Below, in pieces: positions 8,149 through 17,088 of a stretch of 64,000 nucleotides of DNA. How positions within the stretch are numbered: the first letter of the stretch is position 1; each line of letters starts with the position of its first letter. The DNA comes from JBBSUQ01 sp964389755. Lineage in GTDB: Bacteria; Bacteroidota; Bacteroidia; Flavobacteriales_D; Crocinitomicaceae. The translations under genes and the position numbers were made by a program. The notes below the pieces were generated by a model. That model saw only the letters and a list, made by a program, of their open reading frames with translations, was not told the origin of the DNA and did not search any database. The stretch lies in the NCBI GenBank assembly GCA_964389755.1, contig CAYMEW010000007.1, positions 48,015 through 112,014 on the forward strand, in the 5' to 3' direction.

Positions 8149-10920
8149 ATGCGTAAATTCATCGAGATCAAAGGAGCCCGTGTCCATAATTTAAAGAACG
8201 TGGACGTTAACATACCGCACGGAAAATTCACGGTGGTAACCGGGCTTTCGGGTTCCGGGAAATCATCCCTGGCCTTTGATACACTTTACGCCGAGGGACA
8301 ACGACGCTACATCGAGAGTCTGTCATCGTATGCCCGCCAGTTCCTCGGGAAACTGGATAAACCGGAAACGGATTACATCAAGGGAATTGCCCCGGCCATT
8401 GCGATCGAACAGAAAGTCTCTTCGACCAACCCACGTTCCACGGTCGGAACATCTACCGAAATCTACGATTACCTGAAAGTACTGTTTGCCCGCGCCGGGA
8501 GGACCTTTTCACCGATTTCGGGAAACGAGGTTAAAAAACACCAGGTCGGAGATGTGGTGGCTTTCATGAAAACACTCTCGGACGGAGCACGTGCCATGAT
8601 CATGTGTCCGCTGCCGGGTATGAAAAAATACGGTCGCGAGCGCGAACTAAGTGTTTTAAAACAACAGGGCTTCGTGCGCCTGTATGTGGACGGTGAAAGC
8701 GTGGAGATCGACGATATGATCGCGGATAAAAAGCGGAACCTCGACGATGCGCTGCTGATCATTGACCGGATCAAAATTGATTTTAGCGACCCGGACTCGG
8801 AAGCGCGTTACGGAGACTCGATCCAGATCGCTTTTTCGGAAGGAGGCGGAAACTGCATCATTTACGAGGAAGGAACGCTTCACGAGTTCAACAACCGTTT
8901 TGAACTCGACGGCATGGAGTTCCAGGAACCGAATGTGCATTTTTTCACCTTCAACAATCCCTTTGGAGCCTGTAAGACCTGTGAAGGTTTCGGCCAGGTG
9001 ATCGGGATCGATCCGGAACTGGTGATCCCCGATAAAAGCCTGAGCGTTTACGAAGGTGCGATCCTCCCCTGGCGCGGTGACTCCATGGGTGAATACCGAA
9101 AAAAACTCACATTGAATGCCAAGAAGTTCGATTTTCCGATTCACCGGCCCGTTCAGGACCTGACGGAGGCAGAATACGAGTTGCTTTGGACGGGAAACAA
9201 ACATTTCACGGGGCTCAACAAGTTCTTTAAGTTTATCGAGAGTCAGACCTACAAGATCCAGTATCGCGTGATGCTCTCGCGCTACCGCGGGAAAACCAAA
9301 TGTCCGGATTGCCAGGGTACGCGTTTACGCAAAGATGCGTCCTATGTGAAGATCGCCGGGAAATCCATCCAGGAGATCGTACTGATGCCCGTTGAAGAAA
9401 GCCTGGACTTTTTCAGGTCCATGGACCTGAACGCATACGATCACCAGATTGCCAAACGCATCCTGCCCGAGATCACGAACCGCTTGAACTTCCTCAACGA
9501 AGTCGGACTGGGATACCTCACGCTTAACAGGCAGTCGAACAGTCTTTCCGGCGGAGAATCGCAGCGCATCAACCTTGCCACCTCGCTCGGAAGCAGCCTG
9601 GTCGGGAGTATGTACATTCTCGATGAGCCGAGCATCGGACTGCATCCGCGTGATACAGAACGATTGATAAGCGTATTTCGCAAACTACGCGACCAGGGAA
9701 ACACCGTGATCGTGGTCGAACACGAGGAAGAGATCATGCAGGCAGCCGATGAGATCCTGGATATCGGTCCGGGAGCCGGAAAGTATGGTGGCGAGATCGT
9801 TTTCCAGGGAGATCACAAACAATTATTAAAGGCAGACAGCCTGACGGCGGATTACCTGACGGGTAGAACAGCCATTCCCGTTCCCGCCAAAAGACGACCT
9901 GTTAAAACCAAACTAACCGTTAGCGGAGCACGCCAGTACAACCTGAAGAACATCACCGTGGATATTCCCTTACATGCGCTTGTCTGCGTAACCGGTGTTT
10001 CGGGTTCCGGGAAGTCAACGCTCATCCGGGAAATCCTCTACCCGGCCGTACGCCAGCAGCTCGGACAATATGGTGATACCGCCGGGACCTTTAATCAGCT
10101 CAGCGGGGACCTCCAGGAGGTTAGTCAGATCGAATTCATAGACCAGAACCCGATTGGGAAATCTTCGCGCAGCAACCCGGTTACTTACGTCAAAGCATAC
10201 GATGATATTCGCGAACTGTTCTCCCGCCAGCCGCTGGCCAAGACCCGTGGTTACAAACCGGGATTCTTCAGCTTCAACGTGGACGGAGGGCGTTGCGAAG
10301 TATGCGAAGGCGAGGGCGAGATCACGATCGGTATGCAGTTCATGGCGGATGTACACCTGGAATGCGAAGCCTGCGGAGGCACGCGTTTCAAAGCCGAAAC
10401 GCTCGAGATCGAATACCGTGGAAAATCCATTGCGGACATCCTGGAAATGGACATCGACGGCGCCCTGGAATTCTTCGGTGCCGGAAACGATCGTTTGGAA
10501 AAGAAGATCACCGATAAGTTGAAACCGCTCAAAGACGTCGGCCTGGACTACCTGCAACTCGGACAATCTTCCAGCACACTGAGCGGCGGAGAAGCGCAAC
10601 GGATCAAACTGGCATCCTTTCTTGCTAAAGGAGGAAGCAACCCGCCTACCCTCTTCATTTTTGATGAGCCGACCACCGGTTTGCATTTCCACGACGTGGC
10701 CAAACTCATCATTGCACTCAACGAACTGATTGCAAACGGGCATTCCGTGGTCGTGATCGAACACAACATGGATGTGATCAAGTCGGCCGATTACATCATC
10801 GACATTGGTCCCGAAGGAGGAAAAAAAGGCGGAAACGTGGTCTTTACCGGAACGCCGGAAGCACTTGTCAAAGATCCGGACAATCATACGGCGCGTTTTC
10901 TCAAAGACAAGCTCAGCTAA
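8149..10920 (+). CDS. uvrA: Excinuclease ABC subunit UvrA
   Basis: A 923-residue duplicated ABC ATPase that scans DNA for damage in nucleotide excision repair. Walker A motifs are GLSGSGKSS (about 32-40) and GVSGSGKST (about 620-628), with ABC signatures LSGGESQR and LSGGEAQR. The zinc module in the second half is intact (CEVCEGEGE and CEACGG), and CPDCQGTRL is present in the first half. The interaction-domain zinc finger looks incomplete: GACKTCEGFG keeps the second cysteine pair, but the position of the usual CPxC first pair reads FELDG. I recall this form from other Bacteroidota, so it is likely a lineage variant rather than damage. No neighbouring uvr genes are present. Confidence 0.96.
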   Translation: MRKFIEIKGARVHNLKNVDVNIPHGKFTVVTGLSGSGKSSLAFDTLYAEGQRRYIESLSSYARQFLGKLDKPETDYIKGIAPAIAIEQKVSSTNPRSTVGTSTEIYDYLKVLFARAGRTFSPISGNEVKKHQVGDVVAFMKTLSDGARAMIMCPLPGMKKYGRERELSVLKQQGFVRLYVDGESVEIDDMIADKKRNLDDALLIIDRIKIDFSDPDSEARYGDSIQIAFSEGGGNCIIYEEGTLHEFNNRFELDGMEFQEPNVHFFTFNNPFGACKTCEGFGQVIGIDPELVIPDKSLSVYEGAILPWRGDSMGEYRKKLTLNAKKFDFPIHRPVQDLTEAEYELLWTGNKHFTGLNKFFKFIESQTYKIQYRVMLSRYRGKTKCPDCQGTRLRKDASYVKIAGKSIQEIVLMPVEESLDFFRSMDLNAYDHQIAKRILPEITNRLNFLNEVGLGYLTLNRQSNSLSGGESQRINLATSLGSSLVGSMYILDEPSIGLHPRDTERLISVFRKLRDQGNTVIVVEHEEEIMQAADEILDIGPGAGKYGGEIVFQGDHKQLLKADSLTADYLTGRTAIPVPAKRRPVKTKLTVSGARQYNLKNITVDIPLHALVCVTGVSGSGKSTLIREILYPAVRQQLGQYGDTAGTFNQLSGDLQEVSQIEFIDQNPIGKSSRSNPVTYVKAYDDIRELFSRQPLAKTRGYKPGFFSFNVDGGRCEVCEGEGEITIGMQFMADVHLECEACGGTRFKAETLEIEYRGKSIADILEMDIDGALEFFGAGNDRLEKKITDKLKPLKDVGLDYLQLGQSSSTLSGGEAQRIKLASFLAKGGSNPPTLFIFDEPTTGLHFHDVAKLIIALNELIANGHSVVVIEHNMDVIKSADYIIDIGPEGGKKGGNVVFTGTPEALVKDPDNHTARFLKDKLS

Positions 10921-10980
10921 GTATGTGTTATCAAATCATAAAGTTTCGCCTGCTTCATTGGAAGCCGTAAAATGTTCATC

Positions 10981-10988
10981 TACATTTG
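10981..10988 (+). promoter_or_regulatory. -7 promoter box TACATTTG upstream of a small lipoprotein gene
   Basis: Perfect TAnnTTTG match, with a TTG about 20 bases upstream as a possible -33 element. The next start codon on this strand is at 11079, which would give a leader of about 85 bases. It is the main support that the short gene downstream is expressed. Confidence 0.5.
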
Positions 10989-11078
10989 TGTCCTGAAAAA
11001 GTAAGGCAACGAAAAATTTAATCTTTCCGTAACTTTCACCCGGATACCGTTGCCGACAAATAACACAAACACTGAAAA

Positions 11079-11267
11079 ATGTACAGGCATTTTAGAATTA
11101 TCAGCACTCTTTTCCTCTTTGGCGTCATCTCGCTGACTTCCTGCGAAATGAATCAATCCGACCTCGCAAACAAAGAAGTCCGGGTACACGGAGAAAAACA
11201 GGAACACCAGAACCGGGACGTCACATTTTTACGCAAGCAGTTCCACGGTTGTAAAGCACATCGTTAA
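11079..11267 (+). CDS. Small predicted lipoprotein, unknown function
   Basis: 62 residues beginning MYRHFRIISTLFLFGVISLTSCEM, a lipoprotein signal peptide with lipobox LTSC, Cys at residue 22. The mature part is about 40 residues, charged and without cysteine pairs until a single Cys near the C-terminus. It is preceded by a TAnnTTTG promoter box and its stop codon overlaps the 3' end of the convergent symporter gene by 4 bases. No family is recognised. Its shortness leaves a real chance that it is not a gene, but a lipobox at the right distance from the start is unlikely by chance. Confidence 0.55.
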   Translation: MYRHFRIISTLFLFGVISLTSCEMNQSDLANKEVRVHGEKQEHQNRDVTFLRKQFHGCKAHR

Positions 11268-12667
11268 GACTTTCCTTCTTCCGACCGCGCGATGATCATT
11301 GAGACGGTGGCATCGCTGGTTACATTGACCACCGTACGAGTCATATCCAGGATACGGTCCACCGGCAGGATAATAGTTACCCAAAGCGGATTCAAACCGA
11401 CCGAAGTCAACACAATCATCAGCATGATCAGTCCTGCACTTGGAATGGCGGCAGCTCCGATCGAAGCCAGCGTGGTTGTGCCGATAATTCCGAGTTGCTG
11501 ATCCAGCGTTAGTTCGATCCCGTGGAACTGCGCCAGGAAAATAACGGCAATAGCCTGGTAAAGCGATGTTCCGTCCATATTCACCGTAGCCCCGATCGGT
11601 AGTACGAAATCGGTTACCCGGCGCGGAACTCCGAGTTTTTCCTCCACACATTCAATCGTAACTGGTAGAGTTGCTGCACTCGAACTGGTTGAAAAAGCGA
11701 GGAATTGCGCGGAACTCAGGCCATTGAAAAAGTTGCGATACGAAACACGCACCCCGAAAAGGCGGGCAAAAAGCGGGTAAAATACAAAGAGTAGAAACAG
11801 CAGTCCGAATGTGACCGTAAGCATGTAACTTCCGAGCGACCAAAACAGGTCGAGCATGTCTTTGGGAGTCGGTGCCATTTCTGCCAAAACTCCTGCCATC
11901 AAACAAAATACGAAGAACGGTGCAGCAGCCATGATGACATTGACCATCTTGACAAAGATCTCGTTCATACCGTCAAAAAAACTGAGCACAACAGATGTTT
12001 TTTCGCGCGGAAGCATTGAAATACAGATCCCGAAAAAGAGTGCAAATGTAATCACCTGCAGCATGCGTGAAGGATCAAGCAGGGCATTGACCAGGTTGTC
12101 CGGAACCATGTCCACCAGTGGCTGAAGTGCAGGTTGCTCCTGGACCTCTTGCGCCGCAGCATTCTTTTTTTCGTATTCCACGTAGTTGGCTTCCGATCTT
12201 TGCAGGTTTTGTTCTTCACGCAGGATGGAAATAAGGCTGTCGTTTTTCGCGGTAAGACTGTTGATCCCATCGAGAATCGGAATATTGTTTTCCTGTGCCC
12301 AGATCTCGTAATTGAGTCGTTCGCGCAGCGCGCGGTCCGGATCCGTCTGATCACCCGGACGAACCACATTGACCAGCAGAAGTCCGACTGAAATAGCCGT
12401 AACGGTGGTGATCAAATAAAGTCCGAGCGTACGGATTCCCATTCTCCCGAGTTGATTGAGGTTCCCGAGGCTGCTGACCCCGGTAATGATCGAAAACAGC
12501 ACAAGTGGAATGGCAATGAATTTCAGCGCATTTACGAAAATATCGCCGAAAGGCTGAAGCCAGTTCTTTGTAAAATCATTCAGCCCGAAGTGCCCGGCGA
12601 TCAGCGTATAGATCACCCCGAATACCATTGCCAGGAGAATTTTCCAGTGTAATGCCATTTTTTTCAT
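11264..12667 (-). CDS. Dicarboxylate/amino acid:cation symporter (DAACS/GltP family)
   Basis: 467 residues with the family core of eight membrane helices plus two re-entrant hairpins. The serine-rich hairpin is AFSTSSSAATLPVTIEC. The substrate/ion site TVNMDGTSLYQA carries the NMDGT motif. A second hairpin segment IPSAGLIMLMIVL follows. These transporters import glutamate, aspartate or C4-dicarboxylates with Na+ or H+. An extra hydrophilic insertion of about 90 residues (about 113-200) sits between early helices. A near-consensus TTACTTTG box ends 5 bases before the ATG, supporting this start. Confidence 0.93.
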   Translation of the reverse strand: MKKMALHWKILLAMVFGVIYTLIAGHFGLNDFTKNWLQPFGDIFVNALKFIAIPLVLFSIITGVSSLGNLNQLGRMGIRTLGLYLITTVTAISVGLLLVNVVRPGDQTDPDRALRERLNYEIWAQENNIPILDGINSLTAKNDSLISILREEQNLQRSEANYVEYEKKNAAAQEVQEQPALQPLVDMVPDNLVNALLDPSRMLQVITFALFFGICISMLPREKTSVVLSFFDGMNEIFVKMVNVIMAAAPFFVFCLMAGVLAEMAPTPKDMLDLFWSLGSYMLTVTFGLLFLLFVFYPLFARLFGVRVSYRNFFNGLSSAQFLAFSTSSSAATLPVTIECVEEKLGVPRRVTDFVLPIGATVNMDGTSLYQAIAVIFLAQFHGIELTLDQQLGIIGTTTLASIGAAAIPSAGLIMLMIVLTSVGLNPLWVTIILPVDRILDMTRTVVNVTSDATVSMIIARSEEGKS

Positions 12668-12672
12668 GGACG

Positions 12673-12680
12673 CAAAGTAA
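12673..12680 (-). promoter_or_regulatory. Near-consensus -7 box TTACTTTG for the symporter gene
   Basis: Reading leftward, TTACTTTG differs from TAnnTTTG at one position and ends 5 bases before the symporter ATG. The spacing is the same as for several other near-leaderless genes in the window, which raises its credibility. Confidence 0.4.
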
Positions 12681-12789
12681 TAAAAGTTTTACGGTTGTCA
12701 CTTTCATTTTCAGGGACGGCCCTTTCATTTTTTTTTGAAATCGGTTATTACCGGCGGATACGATTGATTTTCAATTCGCTTTTTTATGA

Positions 12790-12797
12790 TATTTTTG
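12790..12797 (+). promoter_or_regulatory. -7 promoter box TATTTTTG for rho
   Basis: Perfect TAnnTTTG match about 110 bases upstream of rho. The resulting leader of about 100 bases is long compared with other genes here, leaving room for the autoregulation known for rho in other bacteria; no attenuator hairpin is evident. Confidence 0.55.
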
Positions 12798-12906
12798 TAC
12801 AGAAGTATAAATTATAATTTGTATTATTGCCGCATCAATTAAATCTTGCTCGGATTTCAATCTGAATTAGTTTTCAATAATTCATTTTTTACAGAATCAT
12901 TATTTT

Positions 12907-14676
12907 ATGGACAAAAAGGATTTAGAAAGTAAAAAGCTTTCTGATTTGCGTGAAATTGCCAAGTCTATGGGTATGACACGCGTCGAATCATATAAAAAGG
13001 CAGACCTGATCGCAAAAATCGCGGAAACAGGAACTTCCGCCCCGGCCCAGGCCCCTGCCGAAACTGCCGAACCCGCCTCCAAACGAAAACGTACCCGCAC
13101 TACTAAAACTGACCGTGTTCAGGGTGCAGAAACTGCCACCGCAAAACAACCCGATCTTTTTGAAGGTGAAGGCAAGACCGGGACCGCACGCGAAACGAAA
13201 CCTGCAGAAGTAAAAGCGGAACGCACCCCCACTCCGGAAATTTCCGAGCAAAAGCCGGAGAAAAAGCAGGGTCGTCCACGTTCACGTACGGAAGAACCGG
13301 CCGCAGAAAACGCGGAGAAACGTTCACAGGAGCCGAAGCAGCACCAGGAACGTCCGCAACAAAATAACAATCAGCAGCACCAGGATAAACCGGAACGCCG
13401 TGAGCGCTTCGATCGTTCTCAAAAACAGAAACGCGGCGGTGTCAACTTCCAGGCTGATATCAATAATCCGAACAATAAGCTCTACCACCAAAAAGGGCAT
13501 TCCAATAACGCACATCAACACGGCAACGACCAGTCGAAAGACGAGGAAATGTTTGACCTCGTGGGAATCGTTTCTGCAGAAGGCGTACTCGAAGTGATCC
13601 AGGACGGTTACGGCTTCCTGCGTTCCTCCGATTACAATTACCTTCCGTCTCCGGACGATGTATACGTATCGCAGAGCCAGATCAAACTTTTCGGTCTGAA
13701 AACAGGAGATACTGTGAAAGGAACGATCCGACCGCCACGCGAAGGAGAAAAGTTCTTCCCGCTGGTAAAAGTGGAATCCATCAACGGACGCGATCCGTCA
13801 TATATCCGCGACCGCGTGCCGTTCCAGTACCTGACACCGCTCTTTCCGGATGAGAAATTCAAACTCACCGGGCATCGCCAGGAAACCATTTCAACGCGCG
13901 TAATGGACCTTTTCGCACCGATCGGGAAAGGACAGCGCGGAATGATCGTGGCGCAACCTAAGACCGGTAAAACGATGTTACTGAAGGATGTTGCCAATGC
14001 GATCGCTGCGAACCATCCCGAAACATACCTGATCGTATTGCTCATTGACGAGCGCCCGGAAGAAGTTACCGATATGGCTCGCTCGGTTAGAGCCGAAGTG
14101 ATCGCATCCACGTTCGACGAACCGGCAGACCGGCACGTAAAAGTGGCGAACATGGTACTCGAAAAAGCAAAACGAATGGTTGAATGCGGACACGATGTAT
14201 GCATTCTCCTCGATTCAATCACGCGACTTGCACGGGCATATAATACCGTTTCACCGGCTTCCGGGAAAGTACTTTCCGGTGGTGTGGACGCGAATGCCCT
14301 GCACAAACCAAAACGCTTCTTCGGTTCGGCACGTAAGATCGAAAACGGCGGTTCACTTTCCATCCTCGCCACGGCACTTACCGATACGGGATCGAAAATG
14401 GACGAAGTGATCTTCGAAGAGTTCAAGGGAACCGGTAACATGGAGCTGCAACTTGATCGTAAGATCGCCAACCGTCGTATTTACCCGGCAATCGACATTC
14501 TCGCTTCCGGAACGCGTCGCGAAGATCTGCTGGTCGGGAAAGAAGTATTACAGCGCGTTTGGCTGCTCCGTAAATTCATTGCGGATATGAACCCGATTGA
14601 GGCCATGGAATTCATGAAGTCGCACATGGAAAACACCTTATCGAATGAGGAATTCCTCGTTTCGATGAATAGTTAA
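12907..14676 (+). CDS. rho: Transcription termination factor Rho with disordered insertion
   Basis: 589 residues, far longer than the roughly 420 of E. coli Rho. The order is: Rho N-terminal helical domain (LESKKLSDLREIAKSMGM, about 5-22), then a low-complexity stretch of about 165 residues (about 38-205) rich in Ala, Pro, Glu, Lys, Arg and Gln. A cold-shock RNA-binding domain (EGVLEVIQDGYGFLRSS) follows, then the RecA-type motor with P-loop PKTGKT (about 352-357) and LLIDERPEEVTDM. Rho is a hexameric RNA helicase that ends transcription. In Bacteroides thetaiotaomicron a disordered insert at this place drives phase separation of Rho (established), so this insert may act likewise (inference). 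It is followed by a strong hairpin terminator. Confidence 0.97.
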   Translation: MDKKDLESKKLSDLREIAKSMGMTRVESYKKADLIAKIAETGTSAPAQAPAETAEPASKRKRTRTTKTDRVQGAETATAKQPDLFEGEGKTGTARETKPAEVKAERTPTPEISEQKPEKKQGRPRSRTEEPAAENAEKRSQEPKQHQERPQQNNNQQHQDKPERRERFDRSQKQKRGGVNFQADINNPNNKLYHQKGHSNNAHQHGNDQSKDEEMFDLVGIVSAEGVLEVIQDGYGFLRSSDYNYLPSPDDVYVSQSQIKLFGLKTGDTVKGTIRPPREGEKFFPLVKVESINGRDPSYIRDRVPFQYLTPLFPDEKFKLTGHRQETISTRVMDLFAPIGKGQRGMIVAQPKTGKTMLLKDVANAIAANHPETYLIVLLIDERPEEVTDMARSVRAEVIASTFDEPADRHVKVANMVLEKAKRMVECGHDVCILLDSITRLARAYNTVSPASGKVLSGGVDANALHKPKRFFGSARKIENGGSLSILATALTDTGSKMDEVIFEEFKGTGNMELQLDRKIANRRIYPAIDILASGTRREDLLVGKEVLQRVWLLRKFIADMNPIEAMEFMKSHMENTLSNEEFLVSMNS

Positions 14677-14692
14677 TCCCGAAAGATATACT

Positions 14693-14700
14693 TATTTTTG
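14693..14700 (+). promoter_or_regulatory. -7 promoter box TATTTTTG overlapping the rho terminator region
   Basis: Perfect TAnnTTTG box directly before the rho terminator hairpin. Transcription would start about position 14704-14707, inside the left arm of the hairpin, so the new transcript would lack the intact terminator stem and escape termination. Confidence 0.6.
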
Positions 14701-14701
14701 T

Positions 14702-14734
14702 CCCGGTCCGATACCATTCGGACCGGGCTTTTTT
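14702..14734 (+). terminator. Rho-independent terminator of rho
   Basis: Perfect 10 bp stem CCCGGTCCGA / TCGGACCGGG (14702-14711 with 14718-14727), loop TACCAT, followed by CTTTTTT. The U-tract runs straight into the ATG of the next gene at 14735. Confidence 0.9.
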
Positions 14735-15289
14735 ATGCGAGTTACGGTTAAAACAGGTATTCTCTTTGCGCTTTTATTCATCCTTGTGAAAATGCTGTGC
14801 TTCTGGAGCGGGCTTTTCATCGAAGACCTGCGTCCACTGATCATGATCAACATCCTGTTCATACTGCTCTCGATCGCGATCGGCTTATACCTGAAAAAAC
14901 GGAAGCAGACAGAAGAAACCAACCTGCTCAGTGACATTAAGGACGGTATGTCTGCCGGAATCCCGTACGCGATTCTCGTCAGTGCATTTCTGTATTTCTT
15001 TTATGCGAAGATCAACCCGGAATTCAATGAACATCATGCTGCAGAATATGTCATGAATATCAAAAAGAACATCGAGGATCCCGAAAACCTGGAAAGAATG
15101 CGCTCCGGGAACGCCGATTACGAAATGCTGTCCAAAGAAGAAATCCTGGCTAAGGAAAACGAAAAGGCCAAAACGCTATACACGGCGGGAAATACCACTA
15201 CCGTATCCCTGCTGTCCATGGTTTTGCTTACCACACTATACAGCATCCTGATCGCCATCGTTTATAAACGATTACTCTTCCGCCGTTAA
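14735..15289 (+). CDS. DUF4199-like membrane protein
   Basis: 184 residues with four predicted membrane helices: about 7-25, 33-50, 73-91 and 157-178. A hydrophilic segment (about 95-150) lies between helices 3 and 4. The arrangement, including the GxxxGIPYAILVSAF third helix and the EDPEN/E-rich loop, resembles DUF4199 proteins common in Bacteroidota, whose function is unknown. The ATG lies in the U-tract of the rho terminator, 34 bases after its own -7 box. Its end overlaps the convergent mpl gene by 18 bases. Confidence 0.75.
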   Translation: MRVTVKTGILFALLFILVKMLCFWSGLFIEDLRPLIMINILFILLSIAIGLYLKKRKQTEETNLLSDIKDGMSAGIPYAILVSAFLYFFYAKINPEFNEHHAAEYVMNIKKNIEDPENLERMRSGNADYEMLSKEEILAKENEKAKTLYTAGNTTTVSLLSMVLLTTLYSILIAIVYKRLLFRR

Positions 15290-16648
15290 ACGGTCTGACA
15301 GTTTATTTCCGAGTTCTTCAAAATCTATTCCGTCGAAATTACCGGAGGACATCATTAACAATACGGCATTTTTCAGTTCGAATCGGCTAATGAATTCCAG
15401 TACCGCTGAGGTATCGCTCACAACCGTGACATGACCGCCAAACGCATCTGCAACCGTTTGTTCGGAAAGATCTTCCAATTGCTTGTGTGCAACAACTTTC
15501 GGGTTAAAATAAACGAGCGCTTCATCCACGCCGTCCATTCCGCCGTTGTATTCCTGTAAAAAGGTTTTGTTGAGAGAAGAAAAGGTATGCAGTTCCATGC
15601 AGGCGATGAGTTTTCGCGCGGGAAATTGTTCGCGAACCGCTTTTACGGTAGCCTTTAATTTCGAAGGTGAATGGGCAAAATCCTTGAAGAATACGAAGTC
15701 AGGCCGTTCGACCACCCGTTCTAGGCGTTTGCCGGCCCCTGTAAAGTCCTGCATGGCTTCCAGGAAATCGGCTTCCGGAATTCCGAGTTCTTTCGCGACG
15801 AGCATGGCCCCCGCCAGGTTCTGGAGGTTGTGTTTTCCAAATATCTTTAGCGGAAACTTGCTGCCATTCCACAGGATACTGGTTTTCCCGTCCTCAATGA
15901 CGTGTTCCGGTGTATCGTACGCATGCGTCTTTACATCTCTTGCAGCCGTTTTGCCTGCGATACCCTCCAGTTCCGGATCGTTCCGGTACCAGACCAGTAG
16001 CCCGTCCTGATCGATCAGTGAGGCAAATACTTCAAACTGGTGTACATAATTTTCGAAGGTCGGGAATACGTTAATGTGATCCCAGGCAATCCCGGTAAGC
16101 AAGGCAATATCGGGCTGATACAGATGGAACTTCGGACGTCGGTCGATCGGCGAACTCAGGTATTCGTCGCCCTCCAACACCATCACGCGTGCACTTTCTG
16201 ACAACCGCACCATGCAATCATATCCTTCCAGTTGTGCGCCGACCATGTAATCGACATCATGCCCCAGCCGCGCCATTACGTGTAACAGCATACTCGTAAC
16301 CGAGGTTTTGCCGTGACTTCCGCCGATCACCACGCGAATCTTGTCTTTCGATGCCTCGTAAAGGTATTCCGGATAAGAAAAAAGTCGCAGGCCGAGTTCT
16401 TTCGCGCGCAACAACTCCGGGTTGTCGGCTCGTGCATGCATTCCGACGATCACTGCATCGAGGTCGTGATGGATCTGTTCCGGAAACCAACCCGTTTGTT
16501 CGGGCAGAATCCCCTGTTTTTGCAAGCGTGAACGCGAAGGTTCGCGGATTTCATCATCCGATCCGGTTACGTGAAAACCTTTCCGGCTCAAGGCAATGGC
16601 CAGGTTGTGCATGGCGCTTCCGCCTATAGCAATGAAGTGAACGTTCAT
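15272..16648 (-). CDS. mpl: Mur ligase Mpl-type (murein tripeptide ligase)
   Basis: 458 residues of the Mur ligase family. The N-terminal Rossmann domain starts VHFIAIGGSAMHNLA, the ATP-binding P-loop is GGSHGKTSVTS (about 108-118), and the central domain carries LEGDEYLSSPIDRRPKF and TGIAWDHINVFPTF. These blocks are closer to Mpl than to MurC (MurC has a GIGG(I/S)GM start and DESD). Mpl re-attaches recycled tripeptide to UDP-MurNAc in the cytoplasm, saving cell-wall material. Start overlaps the upstream membrane gene by 4 bases; the 3' end overlaps the convergent DUF4199 gene. Confidence 0.85.
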   Translation of the reverse strand: MNVHFIAIGGSAMHNLAIALSRKGFHVTGSDDEIREPSRSRLQKQGILPEQTGWFPEQIHHDLDAVIVGMHARADNPELLRAKELGLRLFSYPEYLYEASKDKIRVVIGGSHGKTSVTSMLLHVMARLGHDVDYMVGAQLEGYDCMVRLSESARVMVLEGDEYLSSPIDRRPKFHLYQPDIALLTGIAWDHINVFPTFENYVHQFEVFASLIDQDGLLVWYRNDPELEGIAGKTAARDVKTHAYDTPEHVIEDGKTSILWNGSKFPLKIFGKHNLQNLAGAMLVAKELGIPEADFLEAMQDFTGAGKRLERVVERPDFVFFKDFAHSPSKLKATVKAVREQFPARKLIACMELHTFSSLNKTFLQEYNGGMDGVDEALVYFNPKVVAHKQLEDLSEQTVADAFGGHVTVVSDTSAVLEFISRFELKNAVLLMMSSGNFDGIDFEELGNKLSDRLTAEE

Positions 16649-17034
16649 AATGTTTTGTTTTCCTGCACGTGATCCGACTTCCTGATAAGGCGAATGGTCC
16701 TGACCAGGATGGGCATCACCAGGAACAGGGAACCGATGTCGGTCAGCCAGTTAAAAAAAATGCGATTGGAGTCCGAAACGAGGAATACGGGAAGAATAAC
16801 AGTTAAAAGTCCAATGTAATAGAGGTTATCCGTTGTATGAGCATCCTGGAAAAAACGCCGGCGAAAAACCTGTACAAGCAGGTAAAGCATCAGTGAGGTC
16901 ATAACGTGCACGGGTAATTCCCGCATAGACCTTACATCTGCGTGCATCCAGTAATAGGCAATTACTACAAGAGCACAGGCCATCAGCAAAAATTCGAAGA
17001 ACAATCTGAGCAGACGCTTGTATTTCCGGGCCAT
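16645..17034 (-). CDS. Small membrane protein, unknown function
   Basis: 129 residues with four hydrophobic segments: about 10-28, 42-56, 70-85 and 91-110. Both termini are basic (MARKYKRLLR and TIRLIRKSDH). No family is recognised. The ATGA overlap with mpl suggests co-expression with cell-wall recycling, though the same could reflect simple gene packing. It starts 54 bases after the apbE stop. Confidence 0.65.
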   Translation of the reverse strand: MARKYKRLLRLFFEFLLMACALVVIAYYWMHADVRSMRELPVHVMTSLMLYLLVQVFRRRFFQDAHTTDNLYYIGLLTVILPVFLVSDSNRIFFNWLTDIGSLFLVMPILVRTIRLIRKSDHVQENKTL

Positions 17035-17088
17035 GAGTTTTTTATACGAATATACGCAAAAAGTAACGCGTTCACAGGGGAAAAAGAC

